DNA from: Pseudorasbora parva
Lineage: Eukaryota; Chordata; Actinopteri; Cypriniformes; Gobionidae
Direction: 5' to 3'
Length of the DNA stretch: 64,000 nucleotides
Assembly (NCBI RefSeq): GCF_024679245.1
Contig: NC_090187.1
Span: forward strand, 3,113,251-3,177,250
Positions 25,722 through 38,900 of this stretch are shown one piece after another (positions within the stretch are counted from its first letter, which is position 1; each line of letters starts with the position of its first letter). Position numbers and translations under genes: made by a program. Under the pieces are notes generated by a model. The model did no database searches. It saw nothing but the letters and a program-made list of their open reading frames with translations, and was not told the DNA's origin.

Positions 25722-28700
25722 TGCCAAAAGTATTGGGACACACCTCCACATCATTGAATAGAGATGTTCAATCACTTCCATGGCCACAGGTGTATAAATC
25801 AAGCACTAGGCATGCAGACGCTTCTACAAACATTTGTGAAAGAATGGGTCACTCTCAGGAGCTCAGTGAACTGAAGTGTGGTACCGTGATCTGCAGAGTC
25901 AACAGCTCCAGACCTCCAGACTTCTGTGGCCTTCAGATGAGCTCAAGAACAGCGGAGAGAGCTTCATGGAATGGGTTTCCATGGCCGAGCAGCTCATCCA
26001 AGCCTTACATCACCAAGAGCAATGCAAAGCGTGGGATGCAGTGGAGTAAAGCAGCCGCCACTGGACTCTAGAGCAGTGAGACGTGTTCTCTGAGCGACCA
26101 ATCACGCTTCAGTCTGACAATCCCATGGACGAGTCTGGATTTGGCGGTAGGAGAACGGGACTTGCCTGACTGCATTGTGCTAAGTGTAAAGTTTGGTGGA
26201 GGGGGGTTATGGGGTGAGGTTGTTTTGGCCCCTTAGTTCCAGTGAAAGGAACTCTTAATGCTTCAAGATATTTTAGACAATTTCATGCTCCCAACTTTGT
26301 GGGAACAGTTTGGGGATTGCCCTTTTCTGTCCCAACATGACTCCGCTCCAGTGCACAAAGCGGTCCATAAAGACATGGATGAGCGAGTTTGGTGTGGAGG
26401 AACTTGACTGGCCTGCACAGAGTCCTGAGCTCAACCCGATAGAGCAGCTTTGGGATGAATTAGAGCGGAGACTGAGAGCCAGGCCTTCTCGTCCAACATC
26501 AGTGCCTGACCTCACAAATGAGCTTCTAGAAGAATGGGCAAAAATCCCCATAAACACACTCCTAACCCTTGAGGAAAGCCTTCCCAGAAGAGTAACAGCT
26601 CTTTTGGCTTCAAAGGGTGTGCAAAATACATATTAAATCCAACCTTATGGATTAACAATGGGATGTCATTAAAGTTAATGTGCATGTAAAGGCAAACTTT
26701 TGCCAATACAGTGTATATATTTCATTGTTGTAATATATTAACCTCCAAACATGATAAAAGCCTATTTTCTGCAAAACTTTAAATGGGACCATGCACTTGA
26801 GATCATAAATTTAAGTATGCCAATTTTTCAGACGAGAAATCGTTGAAAATGCCTTCGATAGATAGTATCAGTTGCAAAAATCCTGCTCTGAGCATCAGTA
26901 ATTATTGCACATGGGAAAATGCGGGTTCTGCTTGTTTATACACACTTAGGGATAAGCTGAAATGATTATCTATGGTTATCGACAGCATCCCACGTGGCAC
27001 ATGGTCATTAGGTTCAAAATAACCTTAAATATACCTTAAAAAGTAAAAACACTGAATTCAAGAGAAAGACTCACAAAGTCAAAGTGCTGTAGAGTTTCTG
27101 TTGTTTTTTTGCACACACAAACGTATGAACACCACAGAGCAGTGATGATGTGCTGGGTTGATGACTTTAATAATAATTACACGTTTAGATGCGGTCCTTT
27201 CCACGCCTGCTATCATCAAATAAGCTGCAGACTAAATCACGGCCACCATCACTAACATGGGCTATAAATAAACACCAATACATGAACGAATGAGACGATT
27301 TAGCTAAGGGTGCATCGTGTGTCTTTCGTCTCCTCCTCAGGCGGTCTAATTAAACTAAAGTCTGCTCTAAAAGATTTCCAATGGTTCATTCTCCATGAGC
27401 GGAGCTCTGGAACGTCTTCTGGTGTTTCAGCAATACTTCTTTAATCCAGTCTACATCTCCCAAATTTAATATGCAAGCAATAGCAAACCAGCACCCAATA
27501 ATAACTAAAAACTGCAATGTCATAAGGACAAAACGTGTTACTTTACAAAAGTTTTTGGTTACTTGAAAGTTTTTATTTCATCAAAGTTAAAATGGTTATT
27601 TTTACCCAAACATTTGTTGTAACAGTTTGTCATTAAAGGCTTAGTTCAACCAAAAATGAAAATTCTGTCATTAAAGGCACAATATGTAATGTTTCAGCAT
27701 TAAAAATATAAAAGATCACTATATCTATGTTATATATTTTTTAAAGTTGTGTGTAAACATTATCCCGACAGTTCCAATTAACTTCTAAATCCAGAGAAAT
27801 TAATATTTTAATTCGAAGACACGGACCGTGTCTTTATTTCCATTATGTCGCCCGTCTTTCTCGTCATATCCACGTTTGCGTCTTGCTTCCTGCGGAACTC
27901 GGCGGAACCGCCAAACTCAAAGAGGAACACTGACAGACAGTATAAGGGGAACACCCGTATAAAAAAGTCTGTATGATAATGGATCATGACTACTCTTTGC
28001 CTTTACGTTCTGCCAGCTCAACAAAGCGCAAACGTACGGGTGAAAAAAAATGACCCTGAGAAGATTTTGGGACAGTAGAAGAAGCAAGAGACGTGTAAAC
28101 CTTGGAGAAGCCTTTGAAAGATGGCGAAATCTTCGTGACAAGCTCGGACTGCAGAGAGATATGCTGATCTCGCTTTCGTTTTAATAAACAGGTAATTTAA
28201 GTAACCATTCAGCTAACATAATAATCATATAATCATAACATGCTGTATGTTTGCATATTGCATAGCGATCTTGACCACATTGAGACGCGTTTAGCTGAAT
28301 ACGTATAACGTTACATTTTGTATTGCATCGGCTTTTCAAACAGGCGGATTCTGTGTTTTTGGAGACTGAAACTGAGACTTTTTAAAACTGATTCAAAAGT
28401 ATATTTCTATCCGTATATTTTGTGACACGATGATGTCATGTGTAAAACGCAGATGGACTAGCTATTATTGGTTTTATATGTAGCTGGAGAAAGTAACGTT
28501 AGCTTCATAAGGTAATATGCCACTATCTTGGTCAATTAATATAAGGTGACCGTCACTTTTATCATATGTTAATACTAGCTACATATAATATCGATTTAAT
28601 AATGATCTACTTATTCATATATCTCTGAGTTCCAAAATAAATGTTTATTAGAATGATTGATGAACGTGGGAAGCGACAGCGCGTGTTCCAATGAACAACG

Positions 28701-31700
28701 TATTGCTGGTGCTGGTTCTCTCATTTACTGTTTTATGTTGGTAATGATAAACTAAATTGAAATGTATTTCCTTATTGAACAGTTGATATACAGAATGTTC
28801 GACAATCGCGGATGCCATGTCAACATATCTATAATTTGAGTAACTCAAATTATGATGCGCGGTTAATATGTCAACATAGCCTACCAACTTATAGGTGTGT
28901 TGACATAGCGACCGCCCGCACAACATTCTGTCTCACACATTAGCTAATGTTACTGATAAGTTTGTTAAGTAACGGTAGCTCGCTGCTATTTCATTAGATT
29001 GACATTATATAAAGTGAAAAGCCGTAACTAAACTTAACAATAATAGAGATGTAATATAACAATTACCTTGTCAGTGAACATGTTTTCTGCTGGAGATGCC
29101 AGATTCGCTGGTTGACAGTGGCAATAATGACAACAACTCCCATGAGGACACGCACTTTCCCGACGTCATCAAAGTACGTCTGTTGTTATTATTTTGAATG
29201 GGTGACCCCTAGTGGCCAAAAGTTGCATACTGCACGTTTAATTACTTGCCCTAATGTCATTCTACACCCGTAAGACCTCCGGTCATCTTCGGAAAACAAA
29301 GATATTTTTGTTGACATCGGATGGCTCCGAAAGACCTTCATTGACACCAATATGAAGTACAAATCATGAATCGATACACTGATTCATAATTCATTGCATT
29401 TGTAAAATTGTTGATGAATAAATAAAAAGCAGGACAGTGCACTTCAATCAAATTGCAATATAGACTAGTGTCTGTGAATATATAAAACTACAAAAACACT
29501 GCATGTTCTACATGTCTCTGTGTGCATGAATGGGGCAGACGAGCGCATTCATTCACCACACACGTGCACACGAGCACACACAAGCACACGTGACGCTCGC
29601 TGTGTTTTTTCAGCCTCAATTTATGAACTTCATCTCCAGAGCTGCTCTGAGAGTCACTTCATGAGCATTTTATCATTTAATTTGAGAAAAAATATCGTCA
29701 TATTAAACACACACAGAAATTCAAAAGGTTTTCACGGCAACTTGTCAAAAAAAAAAAAAAAATGCGGTTTAACTAGAAATTGAAATTGTATTAGACTGCT
29801 GTCACTTCAAGAGCATATGCACAGATCCAATGAGGTTACACAACATGTGCTGTCATTCTCAACTATTTACATCCCAAAACTGACTCGCCAGGACGGGCAT
29901 TTCGACAAAATGTTTAATGGTTTAAGCGCAATATGCCACAAAAAACAACTCAATTTGGTACTCCAGAGCAGTTTGAGGCGGCTTTATGTGCACTTATATA
30001 GATCAGTGGTGCGCATGCTTTTTTGGTGAGCGCAAACTATTGGAACCATTTCAGAATCGATACATATCGAAAATCTATATTTTTGACAACACTATTATAA
30101 GTAAAATTCCATTAAATTGAATTGAATAATACTTACATATTCATATGAATTAAGAATTTTAAATTAGTAAAAAAAACTAGTTTAATAAAACATTTTGTAT
30201 AAATTAAATGTTAACAATAAAAAAAGACTGTACAATTAATACATTTTTTTTTTAAATATACCCAAATCAACACCAATTTATTAAACGTTTTTTTAAGGGT
30301 TTTCACGTCCCCAAGAAATGCATTTTATTTTCCCCAAATTACAAGTTTTCCGTTTTAATCTTTCTAGATTAACAGATTAGCCTAACACGTGCTATTCATT
30401 TATTTATTTATATTTTAAATATATACAGCTTCAAAATATTTAACGCATTTAAAACAGCATCCATTTATTTTCATTCTATGGCTGCGGTAAGGTACAATGA
30501 GCACACTATCATTCATACACATGCTATTAAAGATTCAAGCACAATAAGACACACAAAAACAGCTAAAATCTGTGAACAAACATTGAGTTCTCTTTCATGC
30601 TTGAATGGACAAAAACACAAAATTATGTAAAAATGTATGTTTTGTTGAGTATCCACATTAGCTTAAACTAGTTAAAAAGTGCTCAATTAAAGGGGGGGTG
30701 AAATGCTGTTTCATGCATACTGATCTTTTTACACTGTTAAAGACTTGGAATCCCATACTAAACATAGACAAAGTTTCAAAAACTAATGTTGGACGTTTGA
30801 TGGGAGTATTTCTTTGTCAAAAATACTACTTCCGGTTAGTCATAAGGTTCGGCAATTTTTTTCCGATCATGGGTCCACTTGACGTTAAAGTTTCGGAATT
30901 TCCTTGTATGGGCCGTACGGGCAATTCTACCGGAAGAGCGTGAGAGAGAGAGAGAGAGAGCGAAAGCAACAGGCTACGCCCATCAAAGCGGGGCTCGTAG
31001 GCTGCGCTGCACAGGTGATGTGACTTCAAGAAATTAACAATGTCACCAAAAAAGTGCGTTTTTGGTTGCCAGACCAAGACAGCCCTGTACAGATTGCCAA
31101 AAAACCCCGCGTTAAGGCAACAGTGGATGTAATTTGCTTTTCCGGATCAGCAGCTGAGTTCCGCAAAGGTTTATGTCTGTTCACTGCATTTCGGTGCAAA
31201 CTGTTTCATAAACAAGGCCCAATTCGACGCCGGATTTTCCGATCGCCTAATGCTGAAGGATGGAGCAGTCCCAACGATAAAGGTCCCAACGTTAGAACCG
31301 CAGGCGGTGAGTAAGACTGCTTCAAATGTCTGTGTTTTTGCCTATGCTCATCAAGTAGCCCAAACATGATCACGTATAGTTAATTGATCAATGGAGCATG
31401 CGATGCATCAATGGAGCTGGCCACTATATGTGTAACTTTATGTCTGTGTATTGTAAAAGCACTCCAAACAACAATACACAAAGAGTGGGGAGATATGTTG
31501 AACTAAATAAGCACGCTTCTTCATTCAAATGCGCTACTATTCCGTGTCTTTCTATGTAAACACTAGCCTGCCGTGCAAAACCAGTCCGCTTACTTGTCTA
31601 CACAAACCACGCGTAAACACACACACACACACGTGCACAACTGCATTTCCTACATGTACACCTTCAAAGACAAAAATACGACGATATAATTCAAGTATAA

Positions 31701-34700
31701 ATATGTAAATAACACAAGTCGCTAAGCATATTATATAGTTAGTGTATAACTTGTACCACATAGAGACGTCCTGCTCTAGTCGTTTTTGCTGCTGCTCCTG
31801 TTCAACTGCAGCCTCTGGGTCTGATTCCGGATCATAGATGTATGGCTGTATCTGATTAAAAGCCATATTTTTATTTTGAATAAAGTTTTTTCCCGCTGTT
31901 AGGGATGACACAGCTTTACGACGCACTCAACACAATAGCAGCGAGCACACGTCATTATTTAGCTCCGCTCACACGACACGCCCCCACCCGCTCTGCTTTT
32001 TTCGGAAAGACTCGGAACAGCGCATCTTTCTTATATAATTATAAAAAAAATAAAGACTTTTCGGAGATATGCAGGATGCAATGCTACTCTATAGGTACTC
32101 AAGATTGACATGACACTGACTGAAACTGAGTGTTTCACCCCCCCTTTAAGTTGTGGCAAATAGCCATGTCATGTGCTTCAAATCCTAAAGTGACAGCAGC
32201 CTAATAAACCTGCTGCTGTCTTTCATTAATGGAAATCACTCACTGCACTTGACTGATCACCTTTTCTAGCTTATAAGAATTGATTTAATGTTTAATTCAA
32301 GCAGTAAAGACTAGACTTTATGCTGTGTCAGACTAGGTAGAGTCAGAGAAGGGCACTAAATGTGCTCCATGTACTCTGTGTACAGTGTGTCCTTGGAAAA
32401 GCATTTGTTTGGACGGTGCTTACAAAGACTCTGCATAGGTAAACGTTCCCAGATTGGGAAAATGGTACCAAACACTCATTAATATTTTCAAATTCACACA
32501 GACAAATGCCATTTAATTTCACATGTTGACTACGTGACGGCTGACTCCTCCAGTAGTTTCACAGATGGCAGAGCAACTTTGGCATTAGATGAAATAATTT
32601 AGTCATTGCCATGAAGTCTCTTCAAGGCATGTTTTTCAAGTGCAGCATTAGTCTTTTTACCAAATTTGCACCGCTATTTGGACACGCCATCTGTGTAGAT
32701 TTCATAACCTTAAAAAAAAAAAGCCAAATGTGATTGTGGGTGTGTGTAGCCTCTGTGTTTACCACTTTCAGCTTCCAGATCTACTGAGTTACATAGACCT
32801 GTAGTGGTAAGACTTCAACATGGTATGGTGATTCAGATTAACCACAACACTAAAGCATCACACTATCTCCTTTCCTAATGTACATCCACTACGTATAGAT
32901 TATGGCATGACGAGAGTGGGATGAATTAATGAAGAACTGTCTCTCAGCAAACAGTCTTTAGGGAAACCTGTGGTTTGCATTCCTCTGAATGGCGTCTCTC
33001 CAAAGTGTGCTGCTGAGCTGGCCAGACGGCTAAATTAAAGACTGCCCCTTCAGATTCAAACTCATTACACTTAGATCATTGCACAGAGAGTGGTACTGCA
33101 GTACGTACAGGCCTAGCAGAAACATGAGTTTACCCAAAATTATCATCATTTACTCTCTCATGTCATTCCAACCTATAACTTTCTTCTGTAAAACAAAAAA
33201 TTTATCTGAATAATGTTTTTTAACAGTTTATGATAGATGATGCCAATGCTGATTTTATTTAAATATAGTAAACAACACATGCTGCAATGAAATTTAGTCG
33301 TGCTGCCCTCGACTAAAGATTTAAGTGTTCAGGTTTACAGAGACCGAGATGTCAGATCAAGAGCATCCTGATTAGAGCGAATGATAAGCCATGTTTGGAT
33401 TTCCTGCCGTTAACGATACATCCACCATAGGCTGTGAGATTTTGCCACTTCCTGTGGAGTTTTTCTTTTATGCGACTAAATGACACATAACATTTTGGTC
33501 GACCAAGACTTTTCATGTTGACTAACTGTTAATCAACCATTAGGGGGCAGCCCTAGAAATGTATATGTGCAACTCCTGTGTCAGTTGACTTAGGGGGCTT
33601 TCACACCTGCCTCATTTAGTTCGGTTGAATCGTACTAGAGTTCGTTTCCCTCTTTGGTGCGGTTCGTTTGGTCAGGTCTGAAAGCAGCAAGCGCACTCGG
33701 GTGCGCACCAAAAGAGGACCAAACAAGCGTAACGAGACCTCCTTGAAGAGCTGGTCTCGATATGCTTTCAAACGAACTCTGGAGCGGTTTGTTTGTGGTG
33801 AGAACGTGATCCGACCTCGAACAGAACCAACTGCAAAAGTACTGATCATTTTTGGACTAAACCAGCTGCCGTAGTTAGCTGCGCTTACATTGTGTGCATG
33901 ACATTATTACCTGATAGATCGTTGGAAATATTTTTGGGAAGATGAGCATGTCATTTAAGAATAATTAATGCACGCCTCTGCTTGAAGTGACGAGTGATGC
34001 GCGCTCGCCGTCTGCAGTGCATTAGAATGTTGTTTTCACGTCGCATCCGCGCTTCATTATAGAAATGTATTGTTTGCATACTGTGGTAAACACACACAGG
34101 CCCGGTTTCACAGACCCGGCTTAGATTAAGACAGGATTAGGCCTTAGTTCGATAAGTGGCTTTTATAAATGTGTCATAGAAGGAAAAAAAGCATTCCTGC
34201 TGTGCATCTTGAAACAAAACAATGGAACTGGCCATTGTTTTCATTATAATTTACACTGACATATTTTAAGAGATGTTTTCAGTTAAAACAGCTCAAACAT
34301 GCATTTTAGTCTCAGACTAGCTTAAATCTTGTTTGTGAAACCGGGGGACAGTGTAGTAGATTATGGCCAGTCACGCAGTCGTCTCTCCATCCATAGTGTT
34401 ATTATAGTTTGCTGGCTTTGCCTCTTCTGTTGTAATTTTTCCGCATGTAAATTCTGACCAATCGAAAAGCAGTTTAGGAAATACGCCATGGCCAATGAGG
34501 GATGTGGATGTTGTCACGTGCCTGCGTTTTGGTTCGTTTTAACTGGTTCGGACCAAAGCAATCAGTGTGGTGTGAAAAGGAACCAAAAAAGCTGAAAAAT
34601 GCAACAATGTATAATTGTTTGCCCTTGGTTCGGACCAAATGAACCGAACTAGAGATGTGAAAGCACCCTTAATGCATACACTCAAATTCACCGTGCCACT

Positions 34701-35820
34701 AGTTGGTTAAATAGCCTAAAATCACAGAATGTAATAAAAAAGTAACATGATATTCTGAAACGATTCCTAGAGTAACATTACATTACATTACATCAGTGGC
34801 AGATAAAACAGTAACTGAACTCTGGAAGTTCAGTTTAGTTGAAAGTTTGAAACATTTCAGTTCTACTGAACATTAAGTTCTACTGAAAGTTTAGGAACAT
34901 TTCATAATAAAAAAAATAATTTAGTTGTCAAATAGCATAATTCAAAAAGGCAGTATAACTAAATCATTGCACATCTAAACATCCACCACACTATCTAATT
35001 CAGTCAAATGCATACTTGCAAGTACACCATTGATATAAAAGCAGCAAACATCAGAAAACTGAGCTTGTAAATTGTAAAGGTGTTCTTTTGAATACACTGC
35101 ACCACCTTTTTATTTCTATTGTCAATCACTTGGAAATATGAGTGACTTACACGCTTAACTGTGCTCAGCAAAATAAGTACATTTACACTAAACCCTCTGG
35201 TTTTGAAGGTCATTGTCAGAAATGTTAAATACATCTTGATGACAACTTAAACCACAAAAAGCATGACTTTGAGCAAGCAGTTAAAGCAAACCACAGAACT
35301 TCAAATGTCAGTGTAAATGACCTGTGCCACTTTCCTGTGAAACATCCCTAAAATTCTCGGGAAGAGTCGACTTGCCTGCCCTGAAGCCCCTGCATAGTAA
35401 CTGCGTAATATTAATTTGTGCTTGTAGAAGATTAATAAGTGATGCAACAAAGCCAGAGGCCATTTTAATCCAGCTCAAACCACACAACAACACAAAAAAA
35501 AACTACAAATACTATAAATCATAATTTTGTTAATGCAACTAAAATCAACATCAAAACTACTCAAAATAAAAAAGGTATACATGCAACAAAAAGACCTAGA
35601 ATCTGAATATATTGCAATTGCCTTGTGAGAAACATTAATTACATATATTATAGATGTACTAGAAATACTAAATAAATAAATATTAAACATTATAATATTA
35701 CATTTCTACTGTGTGCCATATGTAAACTTAGTGTTTGCCTTGTCTTTATATAAAAAAATTCGAAATGTGCAAAAACCTAATTAAAAGCAAAAGTGTACTG
35801 TTGGTTAAAGTGTATACTTC

Positions 35821-35903
<83 letters not shown>

Positions 35904-38900
35904 AACAATTTCTTTATTTGAGAAAAATACTGTAATAGGATCACAGAATCAAGAAGTTGCCATCTAAAATATATAAAGTGTTTATGCGACACATTCTCAC
36001 TCCCAACTCGTCACATATTGAGTCCGACCCTTCGGCACGTCACTTTTGTAACGCACAGGTACTCCATTGATTTTAATCAGAAACCCTTGGCATCACACAC
36101 AGATGGGTTGGGCATGGTAATGTTATCGATTATATATTGAGTTATAATTTTGCCGTTATGACATTATGGAGTGTGTTTTTCAATTTAATCAGCCAGCATA
36201 ATTTTATTTATATTTATTTATTTACGCCTTTTAGAAATGTTTGAACATGTAAACAACCCATGTGTGTATTATATGATGTAAAAAAACAGGCAGATGGTAC
36301 TGCAGGCACAATTTATAAAATAAAAAAAGTACAAATATTCCAAACATTCAGAGGCCAAACAATTGATTTGTGTGAAGGAAATCGCCAAAAGGGATCAGTG
36401 TCTCCATCCACCAGACACACATTCAAAAATTGCCACCGGAAGAAACGTTACATCAGCTTTGATAGTGAAATGCCATTGGCTCATGTGTTTCACAACCAAT
36501 TGAGTGATGCTTAAATATGAGATAAGAAGTGTGTGTGCTCATGGTGCGGTGGGATCATCATTTCAGGAATTACAACATTAAGATCAACTATGTATTTTAC
36601 ATAAAGATATTGTATGACTACGTACTTATTTGCATGTTATGTGTTTTATATTGTTGAGAAGTGGGTAGGTTTTAGGCTAGGAGTGGGGTTAGTTGCTCCA
36701 AAATATGAAAGTAGCCTGTACTTTTACTTTTACAAATGCAATGAATCAAATGTGTCTTGATCTGACGCATTGGGGAAACAACTGAAATCAATGGAGTACC
36801 GGTGCATTAAAAAGTGACGCCATGTGACGAGTTGGGAGTGAGAACGTGTTGGTTTATGTCGACCTTTGGCCACCCTGCTCTCTAAAATATTAGCATCGGC
36901 CAAGAAAAAAAAAACAATATCAGTCAACCATTAATCAATATGGGTGTCACAATTTCGATTTTAAGTCACAATCTCGAATTTCGAATTTAAAAATGGAATC
37001 GTTGATGCTGCCACACCCCCAATGTCACGTCTGGTTGCCAGGCCGGAAAAAAAACACATTGTTGAAGTGCTGCGAGTCAACCTCCTCTAACGCTGCGCTC
37101 ACACTAAACGCGAATTGAGCGTCAAAATCGCGTCTAGTTTGGCGTGTGAACAGTTTGAATCCATTTGTGCGTCCACAGCAAATTAGACGCGCGTAGAAAT
37201 CGCGCATTTGAAGCAAAATAGACGCGTGTTAAAGGCGTTCCAGGTGAAATATATCGTAAAACGCCACTCTGCCTCTTTTAATTTTCAAAAAAATATATAT
37301 TAAGCATTAACAGCCACACGTGGTTCAGCCAACGCACTACCTGGATTATCTTCACTGCATGTAAAATATAAAGTTATGAAACTTCACTTTACTCTCAGTC
37401 ACAATGATTTGGTAGGCAACAATAGACTAACTGGACCAAAGATCGCCCATTAGATGTACACAAGACTAATTATTCAGGGTATATGCAGGAATCCTGAAGT
37501 TAATTTCAATACCTTTTTAAGACTTTTTAAAGACCTTCTCAAAATATTTTAAGACCTCATCGCACTTCAAGTTCTAATCGAAATAGACTTAAAATCTCTA
37601 TCGTAGGCCAATTTTGTATCGTTTATATTGCATATCTGTTTTGCAACGTATAGAGGGCGACACATCACCTAACTGCCCATTTCGCAAAATACATGACGTC
37701 ACCCGTAGACAGCGCTCGCCAGGGATGGAAATTAACTTTTTTCAAAGTCTACCACTCAATGTTTTTACCAGCCACTTTTTTGTTTTTAACTGACAATTTG
37801 TAACTGCATGTAAAAATTAATGCTACAAGCTCTGCAATACTTTATTTAATCTCAAGTCTCAATGAAATACTGAAATTTCCACTATGATTTGTGGTCTTTT
37901 ATGGATTCCAGTTTTATGGTTTTAGTCCCAAGAATGACACTATTCGTTTTGGCATCTTTGAAGCGTGTTGTAGAGCTGCAACTAACGATTATTTTTTCTG
38001 TCGACTAATCTAACGATTATTTTTTCGATTAGTCGACTAATCTAACGATTACTTTTTTTACCCTTTGAAATTTTTCAAAATTCTGTGGCACCCCCTCACA
38101 TAAGTTACGCTAGAGGTGTAACAGTACAGACTGCTCACAGTTCACTTTGTATCACGGTTTTAGTTTCACGTTTCAGTACAGTTCGGTATTTGCTATGTTC
38201 AGGGGAAAAAGGACTACTGTCAAATGAAAATAAAGAAAATAAGAACAGATAACTTAAATAGAAGCAGCAGCACAAATAAATACTATTGAGCAAAGATGAG
38301 AATAAAATAAACAATGCTTTTCAGGATTTTCAGGTAGGTCTAACATTAGTTTTTAGGTAGAGAAATGGAATTAAGTAATCAAAAGTAAAATAACCACACA
38401 TTTAACTGTTTAAAATTAAAAAATAATCCTTATTAAACTTACAAAAGCTATTCAGTCAGGAGCAGTGAGTGATGTCTTTATCTTTTGTTTGACATTAAAC
38501 AGACAGCAGTGAATGCTATTGCCCCTTTAAGACCCACGGATAGTCTTCGTATTTTCTGTATAAAGTTCACTTAAGGCATAGAGTAGGCTATGACATTTTG
38601 ACATACTTTTGTGAGTTTGTCCGTTTAAGCACAGGATTTGAAAGATAACTCAATATTTGCGCACTTTGGGACGAGTGCACAGAGACAGATCTTCTCATTC
38701 GAGTCTCCTTGCTACACAGGGGTGATGACGGTGAAATGACTGCTCATATTCGGACGTACAGCAGCACTCGCATGCGTTTTATAAAGTTTACAAAGAGAGA
38801 CCGTTTTGCCCACGTTTTTCTTTTATTATCGCTGTTGTTGTAGTGTATACCTGAGGAGTCAGCACGTGTATCCATCGACAGAAACATACATACAGCATTA

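Larger units (their letters stand above)
30691..32145. mobile_element. Kolobok-like TTAA element with THAP exon relic
   Basis: The ends AGGGGGGGTGAAA and TTTCACCCCCCCT are inverted repeats, flanked by TTAA (30687-30690, 32146-32149). The interior keeps a THAP zinc-finger exon on the plus strand and a second open exon on the minus strand. To my knowledge, TTAA duplication plus a THAP-bearing transposase is typical of the Kolobok superfamily. THAP is also found in P elements, but those make 8-bp duplications. No catalytic domain remains. Confidence 0.7.

Noticed and set aside
31054..31314. 86-codon frame overlapping the THAP exon in another phase
   Set aside because: It is a shadow frame. The THAP signature residues appear only in the frame starting at 31040.
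35735..35992. Open frames on both strands made of alternating Ile-Tyr
   Set aside because: They are translations of the (AT)n microsatellite, not genes. The same holds for frames at 19708-20025 and 47816-47998.
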